A DNA stretch of 39,468 bases from Chromatiales bacterium (GCA_029879245.1 JAOUQQ010000011.1:1-39468); one strand, 5' to 3'; shown: positions 29,458 to 36,696, numbered from the stretch's first letter. Notes: generated from the sequence alone by a model not told the origin. Numbers and translations are program-made.

Positions 29458-29943
29458 TCAACCGCCCCCCAGCAATAGCGCGATATCGCGTGCCGGGCGC
29501 AGTGACTCCGCGGCCGACGCCATCACCACCACCAGGGAGAGGCCGCGCCCCCGCCCCTCCTCTATGGCCGCCCGCAGTGGCCGGAGTTCCATCGCGCGCT
29601 CAATCTGCAGGCTCTCGGATAGCGTCAGCGTCCCACCCCAGTGGGCGGCGAACTCGTCACCTCCCCTCAAGCGCTGCAGCCGTTCACCGGCAACCTCCTC
29701 ACCTGGCGGCAGCTCCCAGTAGAAGAGAAAACCATCCGGCACCTGCCCCTGCCACCCCAGCAGTACCTCATCGTCCGCACGGCGCCACGCCGCCCACGGC
29801 ACCACCACCGCATAGAACTCGTTGGCGTAGTAGTCGAGGCGCCAGTCGTCGGGGATATCATCCGGGTAGAAGCCGTTCCATGCCGGACTCTGCCAGCCAT
29901 AGGCGGCTATCTCCATTGATGTCGGCATTTCTTGTTCACTCAT
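29458..29943 (-). CDS. Short DUF72-like protein
   Basis: A 161-residue protein whose first part (YGWQSPAWNGFYPDDIPDDWRLDYYANEFYAVVVP, about 15-49) follows the N-terminal pattern of DUF72 (YecE-like) TIM-barrel proteins. Those are normally about 230-280 residues. The rest does not clearly match the DUF72 core, so this is either a reduced homologue or a relative sharing only that motif. No signal peptide or membrane helix. On the minus strand a perfect TATAAT lies about ten bases before the ATG and there is no ribosome binding site. Function unknown. Confidence 0.65.
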   Translation of the reverse strand: MSEQEMPTSMEIAAYGWQSPAWNGFYPDDIPDDWRLDYYANEFYAVVVPWAAWRRADDEVLLGWQGQVPDGFLFYWELPPGEEVAGERLQRLRGGDEFAAHWGGTLTLSESLQIERAMELRPLRAAIEEGRGRGLSLVVVMASAAESLRPARDIALLLGGG

Positions 29944-29987
29944 AGGCGAGGTATTATAGAGCCATCTGCAACCAGCGGGAGAGCACC

Positions 29988-30173
29988 TTGGGAGATATCG
30001 TCACCTTCAAGCGTCCCAAACCCGGCGAAAAGCACAAGGGCAAGACCCTCTGTAAGAGCGGCTTCCACAAGTGGGAGGTGGTCAAGGCCAACCCGTTTGA
30101 TGTGAAGAGTGGGAAATTGGTGAGTCGTTTTCGCTGTTCGCGCTGCGGGGCGACCCGGGTGGAGTCACGCTGA
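29988..30173 (+). CDS. Small CxxC protein, putative zinc-binding
   Basis: A 61-residue basic protein starting with TTG, with GGGAGAG six bases before it. Cys22, His27, Cys50 and Cys53 (LCKSGFHKW and FRCSRCGATR) could bind one zinc ion. The pattern GDIVTFKRPKPGEKHKGKTLC resembles small uncharacterised gammaproteobacterial proteins. The coding call rests on the start context, the cysteine pattern and its match to gene-like codon use. Function is unknown; RNA or protein contact through the basic N-terminus is possible. Confidence 0.7.
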   Translation: MGDIVTFKRPKPGEKHKGKTLCKSGFHKWEVVKANPFDVKSGKLVSRFRCSRCGATRVESR

Positions 30174-30237
30174 CCTTTAATCTCTGGCGCAACTCACGGA
30201 TAATCAGCAAAACCAACAACAGACGGAACCGCCCCCC

Positions 30238-31032
30238 TTGGCCGCACTTCAACGCACCCTTCTACTCGTGCTCACATCGCTTATCTTTAGCGGCTGCGCC
30301 GGCACGCCTGAGACGCGCGACGCGCACGACCCCCTCGAGGGCTACAACCGGACGATGTATGAGTTTAATGATGGCTTCGACCGCTATCTGCTCAAGCCGG
30401 TGGCCGAGGGCTACGATGCGGTGATGCCCAACCAGATCAACAACAGCATTAGTAATTTTTTCAGTAACCTCGACGACCTGGTGGTGATCGTTAACGATAT
30501 TCTGCAGCTCAAGGGGGACCAGGCGCTGCATGATATCGGTCGCTTTGCCTTTAACTCCACCTTCGGCCTGCTGGGGCTGTTCGATGTGGCGAGCCACATG
30601 GGGATGCCGAAACACAACGAAGATTTTGGCCAGACCCTCGGTCACTGGGGGGTAGATAGCGGTCCCTATCTGGTGCTGCCCCTACTGGGGCCCAGTACCG
30701 TACGTGATACCACAGGGCTAGTGGTGGACTGGCAGCTCGACCCCATCGCCCAGATTGAGGATACCGAGACCCGCTGGGGTGTGATTGCCCTGAAGGCGGT
30801 CGATACCCGCGCCGGGCTGCTTCGTGCCAGCCGTATCCTCGACACCGCAGCACTCGACCCCTACGTATTCCTGCGTGATGCCTATCTGCAGCGGCGCAAC
30901 AGTCTGGTCTACGATGGCGAGCCGCCGCAGGGTGAGATGGAGGAGTTCGACCCCTTCGCCGAGGAGCCATTTGACCCGCTGGCCGATGATGGCTTCGACC
31001 CCCTGGCCGACGAGCCGCCACCTGCCGAGTAG
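30238..31032 (+). CDS. mlaA: MlaA (VacJ), outer-membrane lipoprotein of the Mla pathway
   Basis: A 264-residue lipoprotein. The TTG start is the only suitable one after the in-frame stop at 30178. The signal peptide ends at Cys20 (LIFSGC), with Phe at -3 of the lipobox. The MlaA signatures DPLEGYNRTMYEFNDGFDRYLLKPVAEGY and FGQTLGHWGVDSGPYLVLPLLGPST are present. MlaA removes phospholipid from the outer leaflet and passes it to MlaC. The last 31 residues are an acidic, proline-containing tail with three FDP-(F/L)-A units that goes beyond the family core. It is divergent from, and near, mlaFEDCB. Confidence 0.95.
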   Translation: MAALQRTLLLVLTSLIFSGCAGTPETRDAHDPLEGYNRTMYEFNDGFDRYLLKPVAEGYDAVMPNQINNSISNFFSNLDDLVVIVNDILQLKGDQALHDIGRFAFNSTFGLLGLFDVASHMGMPKHNEDFGQTLGHWGVDSGPYLVLPLLGPSTVRDTTGLVVDWQLDPIAQIEDTETRWGVIALKAVDTRAGLLRASRILDTAALDPYVFLRDAYLQRRNSLVYDGEPPQGEMEEFDPFAEEPFDPLADDGFDPLADEPPPAE

Positions 31033-31118
31033 CCGAATGGTGCACTTGCATTGTCAGTGATCAGCCGATTTAATGCCCACTCTCTGCGACAGCACCACCT
31101 GAAGGTAAAGAGACGACT

Positions 31119-32093
31119 ATGCTCTGGAGCTCCATTTTCGCCGTCATCGGCGGCTTTGCCCTGCTGGTGTGGGGTGCCGACCGCTTCGTCATCGGCGCCT
31201 CTGCCACCGCCCGCAACCTGGGGGTCTCGCCCCTCATCATCGGTCTGACCATCGTCGGTTTCGGTACCTCGGCACCGGAGATGCTGGTCTCGGCTATCGC
31301 TGCCGGTTCCGGCAACCCCAATATGGGGATCGGTAACGCCGTAGGCTCCAACATCACCAACATCGGCCTTGTACTGGGGATCACGGCACTGGTCACCCCG
31401 CTGGCGGTACGCTCCGAGACCCTTAAGCGGGAGTTCCCGATCCTCTTTCTTATAATGGTCGTAGCACTGCTGCTGCTGGTAGACAACCATCTGGGACTCT
31501 GGGACGGCATCATCCTGCTTATCGGCATGGGGATTATGGTCTACTGGATGATCTCGCTGGGGCTGCGTGAGCGCAAGAATGGCGACCCGATGGAGAGCGA
31601 ATTTATCGACGAAATCCCCGCCCACATGCCGATGAAGATGGCGATCTTCTGGCTGGTACTGGGAATGGCGATACTACTCGGCAGCTCACGCATGCTGGTG
31701 TGGGGGGCGGTCAATATCGCACAGTGGTTCGAGATCAGTGACCTTGTCATCGGCCTGACCATTGTCGCCATCGGCACCAGCCTGCCAGAGCTGGCCGCCT
31801 CGGTGATGAGTGCGATGAAGGGGGAGCACGATATTGCCGTCGGCAACGTGATCGGCTCAAACATGTTCAACCTGCTGGCGGTGCTGGGACTCCCCGGACT
31901 GATCCATCCCACCGCCACCCCCGCAGAGCTACTGGGGCGTGACTTTCCGGCAATGATCATCCTCACCATCCTGCTCTTCGCCATGAGTTACGGTTTTCGT
32001 GGAGAGGGTCGCGTTACCCGCGGTGAAGGTGCAGTACTGTTGATCGGATATGTCGTCTATATGGGCATGCTGTATCATGACAGCGTGGCCTAA
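31119..32093 (+). CDS. YrbG-type calcium/sodium:proton exchanger
   Basis: A 324-residue membrane protein of the CaCA superfamily, with two inverted alpha repeats. Each repeat carries the ion-binding motif: GFGTSAPEM (48-56) and AIGTSLPEL (218-226). Each also has GNxxGSN (GNAVGSN at 72-78, GNVIGSN at 242-248). About ten helices are predicted. A charged cytoplasmic loop (about 148-172) separates the halves. It sits at the head of the operon, just as yrbG precedes kdsD in E. coli. The transported ion in vivo is not established. Confidence 0.93.
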   Translation: MLWSSIFAVIGGFALLVWGADRFVIGASATARNLGVSPLIIGLTIVGFGTSAPEMLVSAIAAGSGNPNMGIGNAVGSNITNIGLVLGITALVTPLAVRSETLKREFPILFLIMVVALLLLVDNHLGLWDGIILLIGMGIMVYWMISLGLRERKNGDPMESEFIDEIPAHMPMKMAIFWLVLGMAILLGSSRMLVWGAVNIAQWFEISDLVIGLTIVAIGTSLPELAASVMSAMKGEHDIAVGNVIGSNMFNLLAVLGLPGLIHPTATPAELLGRDFPAMIILTILLFAMSYGFRGEGRVTRGEGAVLLIGYVVYMGMLYHDSVA

Positions 32094-32108
32094 CAGGAAA
32101 CTAAAGCA

Positions 32109-32315
32109 ATGCAGAACGTGCAATTTAACGTACAAAACATCAAGTGTGGCGGCTGTGTCGCCGCAGTGGAAAACGGCCTGAAGGAGATGGCCGGGGTGAG
32201 TGAGGTGAAGGTGACCATCGAGGGTGGACTGGTCGAGGTGAGCGGCGATGGGCTGGATCGCGCCACCCTGGGCGCCAAACTCGCCGAACTGGGCTACCCG
32301 GAAGCCAACGACTAG
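32109..32315 (+). CDS. Small heavy-metal-associated (HMA) domain protein
   Basis: A 68-residue stand-alone HMA domain. The metal site KCGGC (Cys13, Cys16) lies in the usual loop after the first strand. Such proteins normally carry copper or another soft metal ion to a P-type ATPase or enzyme. It begins 15 bases after the antiporter gene (AGGAAA ribosome binding site) and ends 14 bases before the epimerase-CBS gene, so it is embedded in the operon. No copper ATPase is nearby. Its job here is unknown; supplying metal to the epimerase-like or DAHP-synthase-like protein is a possibility. Confidence 0.88.
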   Translation: MQNVQFNVQNIKCGGCVAAVENGLKEMAGVSEVKVTIEGGLVEVSGDGLDRATLGAKLAELGYPEAND

Positions 32316-32329
32316 CCCCCCGCAAATCG

Positions 32330-33337
32330 ATGAAGATATCCGCCTCGATCTACTCGAGCAGCAGCGACGACCTTGCGGCCATCGTCCGTGATCTCGACGC
32401 CCATGGCGCGGATCTGTTCCATATCGACTGCAACGACAACCCGGCGGTGTTCGACGACATCGCCACCATCCGCAGCGTCAGCACCACCCCCATCGACCTG
32501 CATATCATCAGCCCCACCCCGAGCCGCTACTACGGCCTCATCGCCGAACACGCCATCGAGTATGTCTCGTTCCAGTACGAGGGGCTCACCGAGGCGCTCG
32601 ATGTGCCGGAGAAGATCCGCTCCCGGCTGGGGCTGGCGATCACCTCCGCCACCGACAACAGCGCCTTCGCCCCGTTTGCCGAGCGCTTCGACTTCGTCCT
32701 CATCATGTGTACCACCCCCGGGGTGAGCGGCGGCACCTTCGATAAGGAGAACTTTCGCAAGATCCGCCAGTTCCGCAAACAGTTCCCCCGCACCCGGGTG
32801 CATGTGGATGGCGGCGTGAATCACGAGGTCTCCTTCATCCTGCGCAACATGGGGGTGGACGCCTCGGTCTCCGGCTCCTACCTGATGAACAGCAACTCGG
32901 TGGGCGCGGCAATGCTCAACCTCAAGACCCACGAGGTCGACTCCCACTTCCTGGTGCGCGACTTCATGCGCGAGCTGGAGGAGACGCCGCTGCTGTCACA
33001 GGGCGATGCCGATTTCCATGCGGTGCTAACATCAATAGAGCAACACAATCTCGGCTTTACCCTGCTGGTGGATGAGCAGCAAAGGCTGCTTGGCATGATC
33101 ACCAACGCCGACATCCGCCGCGGCCTGCTCAAGCACCGTGACGACTTCAACGCCGTAACGGTCGACGACATCACTAACACCACGCCATTGGTGATCGATC
33201 AAAGCGCCACTGTCACCGAGATGCTGCAACTTATCAAACGCCAGACCTTTGCCGTAAACTACCTGCCGGTAGTCGATGAGCAGCGCAAGGTCACCGGCTC
33301 ACTAACCTTCATGAATCTAATCAAGGGTGAATTATGA
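32330..33337 (+). CDS. Ribulose-phosphate-3-epimerase-like domain fused to a CBS pair, in the kdsD position
   Basis: A 335-residue two-part protein. Residues 1-200 are a ribulose-phosphate-3-epimerase-type TIM barrel. The metal ligands are conserved: His31 and Asp33 (FHIDC), His58 (DLHII) and Asp160 (VHVDGG). The phosphate loop has GVSGGTF (131-137) and SGS (181-183). Around these, however, the epimerase motifs DxMDGxFVPN and HLMV are changed to DCNDNP and HIIS, so the substrate may differ. Residues 225-332 form two CBS domains (LGMITNADIRRGLL and GSLTFMNLIKGEL) that resemble the CBS tail of KdsD. KdsD itself is a SIS domain plus a CBS pair and normally occupies this place. The gene overlaps the DAHP-synthase gene by four bases. 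Epimerase identity is inferred and activity is not known. Confidence 0.85.
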   Translation: MKISASIYSSSSDDLAAIVRDLDAHGADLFHIDCNDNPAVFDDIATIRSVSTTPIDLHIISPTPSRYYGLIAEHAIEYVSFQYEGLTEALDVPEKIRSRLGLAITSATDNSAFAPFAERFDFVLIMCTTPGVSGGTFDKENFRKIRQFRKQFPRTRVHVDGGVNHEVSFILRNMGVDASVSGSYLMNSNSVGAAMLNLKTHEVDSHFLVRDFMRELEETPLLSQGDADFHAVLTSIEQHNLGFTLLVDEQQRLLGMITNADIRRGLLKHRDDFNAVTVDDITNTTPLVIDQSATVTEMLQLIKRQTFAVNYLPVVDEQRKVTGSLTFMNLIKGEL

Positions 33338-34332
33338 TCCTCCACCTCGCCAAAGACGCGCCGCAGGCCACCATCGAACAGGCCGCCCGCGAACTGGATG
33401 CCTTCCATATCGTCAAGCCGGAGTACCACGTTCTGGTCACCCCATCGGCCCTGAAAGAGGTGCCGGCACAGTATAAAGACGTCACCCTCGAGAGCTTCGT
33501 CTTCGACAACGACATGCAGCTCGCCGCCGCCAGCTACATGAAAGAGACTCGCCAGGTCGACATCGGCAACATCAGTATCGGCGGTAATACCCATAACACC
33601 ATGATCATCGGCGGCCCCTGCTCTGTAGAATCAGAAGAGCAGATCACCTCCTCGGCCAAACTGATGAAGGAGCTCGGCATCTCCACCCTGCGCGCTGGCT
33701 GCTTCAAGCCGCGAACCTCCCCCTACAGCTTTCAGGGTCTCGGCCTGGAGGGCTTGCGGCTGCTGGAGAAAATGCGCGAACAGTTCGGCCTTAACATCAT
33801 CACCGAAGTGCGCGACTCTACCCACGTGGACGATGTGATCGCCTCCACCGACATCGTGCAGATCGGCGCCAAGGCGATGTACGACCAGGGGATCCTGCGC
33901 CGCTGCGGCCAGAGCCACAAACCGATCCTGCTCAAGCGCGGCTTCGGCACCACCCTGCAGGAGTTCGTGCAGGCGGCCGAGTTCATCCTCTCCGGCGGCA
34001 ACGACAACGTCATTCTCTGCGAGCGTGGCATCCGCACCTTCGAGACCAAGACCCGCTTCACCCTCGACCTCTGCGGCGTCGCCTACCTCAAGGAGTACAC
34101 CAACCTGCCGGTGATCCTCGACCCCAGCCACGCCATGGGCTACCGCTACGGCGTGCCGGACCTCTCCCGCGCCTGCGTGGCGATGGGGGTCGACGGCCTG
34201 TTGATCGAGGTGCACCCCACCCCGGCCAGCGCCCTCTCCGATGCGGCGCAACAGATCGACCACGACACCTTCCGTGCCCTGGTCGAGAGCCTGCGCCCGG
34301 TGGCCCAGGCGGTCGGTCGTACCATCATCTAG
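33334..34332 (+). CDS. Type I-beta DAHP synthase-like PEP aldolase
   Basis: A 332-residue protein of the DAHP/Kdo8P synthase superfamily. Metal ligands align with Thermotoga maritima DAHP synthase with a constant offset of six: Cys96, His266, Glu292 and Asp303. The substrate motif is KPRTSPYSFQG (125-135), as in DAHP synthases, not the KANRSS of KdsA. PEP-site residues LLKRGF and ILCERG are present. The N-terminal 75 residues correspond in position to the ferredoxin-like regulatory domain but look divergent. Predicted reaction: PEP plus erythrose 4-phosphate to DAHP. In this operon it occupies the place of KdsA in the pathway. It could equally be a housekeeping aromatic-pathway enzyme that travels here. 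Confidence 0.88.
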   Translation: MILHLAKDAPQATIEQAARELDAFHIVKPEYHVLVTPSALKEVPAQYKDVTLESFVFDNDMQLAAASYMKETRQVDIGNISIGGNTHNTMIIGGPCSVESEEQITSSAKLMKELGISTLRAGCFKPRTSPYSFQGLGLEGLRLLEKMREQFGLNIITEVRDSTHVDDVIASTDIVQIGAKAMYDQGILRRCGQSHKPILLKRGFGTTLQEFVQAAEFILSGGNDNVILCERGIRTFETKTRFTLDLCGVAYLKEYTNLPVILDPSHAMGYRYGVPDLSRACVAMGVDGLLIEVHPTPASALSDAAQQIDHDTFRALVESLRPVAQAVGRTII

Positions 34333-34336
34333 TCCG

Positions 34337-34816
34337 ATGCCAAGAACCGAAATCAGGATGCTGGCGCTCGATGTCGACGGGGTAATGACCGACGGTGGCA
34401 TGTACTACACCGAAGGTGGCGAAGAGGTAAAGCGCTTCGACACCAAGGATGGGCGCGGCATCATCCATCTACAGCGCGAGGGGGTCGAGGTGGTGGTGAT
34501 CAGCTCCGGCTTCAAGGAGACCATCATCCGCGAGCGTTGCAACACCCTGGGGATTAAAAAATTCTACGTCGGTACCGACGCCAAGTTACCTGTGTTAAAG
34601 CGCTTTTGTGATGAGTCTGGAATCACCCTTGAAGAGGTCGCTTATATCGGCGATGACATCAATGACCGCGAGGTGATCCAGGCGGTGGGGCTCTCCGCCT
34701 GTCCGGGCGATGCGGTCGGCTCGATTAAAAAGATCGTTAATATCGTGCTGGAGAAACACGGCGGCTACGGTTGCATTCGCGAATTCATCGACGAACACCT
34801 TGAGTATCACTTCTAG
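34337..34816 (+). CDS. KdsC-like HAD phosphatase (first copy)
   Basis: A 159-residue HAD-superfamily (C0, KdsC/KDN-9-P phosphatase type) enzyme. Motif I is DVDG (Asp12, Asp14), motif II Ser56-Ser57-Gly, motif III Lys83, and motif IV GDDIND (105-110). The C-terminal GGYGCIREFI matches the KdsC tail. Where KdsC has TGR after motif II, this copy has SSGFKE, so the substrate pocket should differ from the second copy. The family removes phosphate from ulosonate phosphates. It begins five bases after the DAHP-synthase stop, which makes a 3-deoxyulosonate phosphate from that enzyme the likely substrate. Confidence 0.88.
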   Translation: MPRTEIRMLALDVDGVMTDGGMYYTEGGEEVKRFDTKDGRGIIHLQREGVEVVVISSGFKETIIRERCNTLGIKKFYVGTDAKLPVLKRFCDESGITLEEVAYIGDDINDREVIQAVGLSACPGDAVGSIKKIVNIVLEKHGGYGCIREFIDEHLEYHF

Positions 34817-34825
34817 GTCAATTGT

Positions 34826-35587
34826 ATGAGCTTTCACATCGTCATCCCCGCCCGTTACGCCTCCAGCCGCCTGCCTGGCAAGCCGCTGCGTGATATCGCA
34901 GGCAAACCGATGATCGCCCATGTTATTGGTCATGCGATGCAGAGCGATGCCGAGCGTATTATCGTCGCCACCGATGATCAGCGCATCGCCGAGGTGGCGG
35001 GGGAATTTGATGTGGATGTCTGTCTCACCTCGGCGGAGCACAACTCCGGCACCGAGCGCATCGCCGAGGTGATCGATACCTACCGGCTGCCGGACGAGAC
35101 CATCATCGTCAATATGCAGGGCGACGAGCCGCTGATGAACCCCAGCTGCCTCAACCAGGTAGGCTATGCTTTAGTCAACGACAGTTCGGTACAGATGGCG
35201 ACCCTCAGCACCCCGGTCGAGGGGGTCGAGGAGCTGTTCGACTGGAATGTGATCAAGCTGGTCACCGACAAGGCCGATAACGCCATCTACTTCAGCCGCG
35301 CCCCGATCCCGTGGGACCGCGATGTCTTCTGCGACACCCCGCCCCACATCAGTGACTTTGAACCCTTCCACCGCCACATCGGTCTCTACAGTTACAGCGC
35401 GGGCTTCGTCAAGCAGTACATCGCCTGGGGGAGCTCCCACCTCGAACGCATCGAGTCGCTGGAGCAGCTGCGAGTGCTCTATCATGGGGAGAAGATCCGT
35501 GTGATCACCGCCGAGGAGATCCCGGGGCCGGGGGTCAACACCGAGGAGGAGCTGCGACGGGTCGAGGCGATCCTCATGGCAGAATAA
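34826..35587 (+). CDS. kdsB: CMP-3-deoxy-ulosonate cytidylyltransferase
   Basis: A 253-residue KdsB-family enzyme. PARYASSRLPGKPL (residues 8-21), GTERIAEV, NMQGDEP and SRAPIPWDRD are family motifs. KdsB transfers CMP from CTP to Kdo, giving the donor for lipid A core synthesis. In E. coli kdsB is elsewhere on the chromosome, so its place inside this operon is informative. It is close enough to KdsB that Kdo is the default substrate, but CMP-8-amino-Kdo enzymes belong to the same family, so a variant sugar is possible. The gene lies nine bases after the HAD gene. Confidence 0.95.
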   Translation: MSFHIVIPARYASSRLPGKPLRDIAGKPMIAHVIGHAMQSDAERIIVATDDQRIAEVAGEFDVDVCLTSAEHNSGTERIAEVIDTYRLPDETIIVNMQGDEPLMNPSCLNQVGYALVNDSSVQMATLSTPVEGVEELFDWNVIKLVTDKADNAIYFSRAPIPWDRDVFCDTPPHISDFEPFHRHIGLYSYSAGFVKQYIAWGSSHLERIESLEQLRVLYHGEKIRVITAEEIPGPGVNTEEELRRVEAILMAE

Positions 35588-35605
35588 GCGGGAGTACAAC
35601 TGAAC

Positions 35606-36130
35606 GTGGACGATATATTCAGCAAGGCTAAAAAGATCCGACTGGTGATCTTCGATGTCGATGGTGTGCTCACCGACGGCAGCCTGTTCCTCGGCGATGG
35701 CGGCGAGGAGTACAAGGCCTTCAACTCGCGCGATGGCCATGGCATGAAGATGTTGCAGCGCAGCGGTGTGATGATCGGCATTATCACCGGGCGTACCTCT
35801 GATGTGGTGCGCCACCGCATGGCGAGTCTCGGGATCGAGCACGTCTACCAGGGGCAGCTCGACAAGCTCCCCGCCTTCGAGGAGCTGCTCGGCAAGCTCG
35901 AATTCACAGCGGAGCAGGTCGCCTATGTGGGTGACGATGTGGTCGATTTGCCTGTCCTGATCCGTGCAGGTCTCGCCATCGGGGTGCAGGATGCCCACCA
36001 GATGGTAAAACAGCACTGCCACTGGATCACACCCAATCCCGGTGGACGACGTGCCGCGCGCGACGTCTGTGAGCTCATCATGCAGGCCCAGGGAACCCTG
36101 GAAGCACAACTCAACTACTACCTGCAATGA
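35606..36130 (+). CDS. kdsC: 3-deoxy-D-manno-octulosonate 8-phosphate phosphatase
   Basis: A 174-residue HAD phosphatase with DVDG (Asp17, Asp19), TGR (61-63), Lys87 and GDD (109-111), and the C-terminal GGRRAARDVCELI segment. It fits canonical KdsC in length and motifs. It starts with GTG and its ribosome binding site (GGGAG) is eleven or so bases upstream. It overlaps lptC by four bases, as kdsC does with lptC in other genomes. It is the second KdsC-like enzyme in this operon. Confidence 0.95.
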   Translation: MDDIFSKAKKIRLVIFDVDGVLTDGSLFLGDGGEEYKAFNSRDGHGMKMLQRSGVMIGIITGRTSDVVRHRMASLGIEHVYQGQLDKLPAFEELLGKLEFTAEQVAYVGDDVVDLPVLIRAGLAIGVQDAHQMVKQHCHWITPNPGGRRAARDVCELIMQAQGTLEAQLNYYLQ

Positions 36131-36696
36131 ATTTAAAAAATCTGCTACTCATCGCCCTGCTACTCATCTCGGTTATTCTGATCAATCAGCTAACCGAAGA
36201 GGGGGTTAAACGGGTGGATCAGCGCCTCTCCACCACCCCGGAGGTAGCCCAACAGGATTACTATCTGAAGGGGTTTACCATCACCTCACTGGATCAGAGT
36301 GGTGAGCCGCAACACCGCATGAGAGCCGAGGAGATGGGCCACTACACTGGCGACGGTGTTACCACACTGCAACAGCCCCATATTGAACTCTACGAACAGG
36401 GGCAGATGCGATGGCAGGCGACCGCCATCAGTGGCACCGTCGATCAGCAGGAAAACCTGTTTTCACTTAGCGGTGATGTCACCCTGAAACAACAGGGTGA
36501 AATCGAGCCGCTCAGTTTGACCACCGTGGCCTTAACGATACAGCCCGCTGCAGGAGTCGCACAGACCGATCAGGCGGTCACCGTGCGGCAGGGGGTCAAT
36601 CGCATTGACGCCGTAGGCATGACCATTGAACAGCAGGGGCCACAACTGCACCTCCACTCACAGGTCAGGGGATACTATGAATTACCAACCCCTTAA
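36127..36696 (+). CDS. lptC: LptC, inner-membrane LPS transport protein
   Basis: A 189-residue bitopic protein with a single N-terminal helix (about 5-23) and a periplasmic beta-jellyroll. Segments such as YYLKGFTITSLDQSGEPQHRMRAEEMGHYTGD and NLFSLSGDVTLKQQ are typical. It receives LPS from LptB2FG and passes it to LptA. It overlaps kdsC by four bases and lptA by twenty. Confidence 0.95.
   Translation: MNLKNLLLIALLLISVILINQLTEEGVKRVDQRLSTTPEVAQQDYYLKGFTITSLDQSGEPQHRMRAEEMGHYTGDGVTTLQQPHIELYEQGQMRWQATAISGTVDQQENLFSLSGDVTLKQQGEIEPLSLTTVALTIQPAAGVAQTDQAVTVRQGVNRIDAVGMTIEQQGPQLHLHSQVRGYYELPTP

Noticed and set aside
34241-34336. Upstream extension of the first KdsC-like gene
   Set aside because: It overlaps the DAHP-synthase coding region in another frame and lies before the HAD fold; the start at 34337 fits the family.
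33631-34401. Open frame of 256 codons on the minus strand opposite the DAHP-synthase gene
   Set aside because: The synthase is supported by its catalytic residues; the antisense product is repetitive Gly/Ala/Leu/Val/Asp/His-rich sequence.
35171-36127. Open frame of 318 codons on the minus strand opposite kdsB and kdsC
   Set aside because: It mirrors two well-supported enzymes and has no recognisable motif or start signal.
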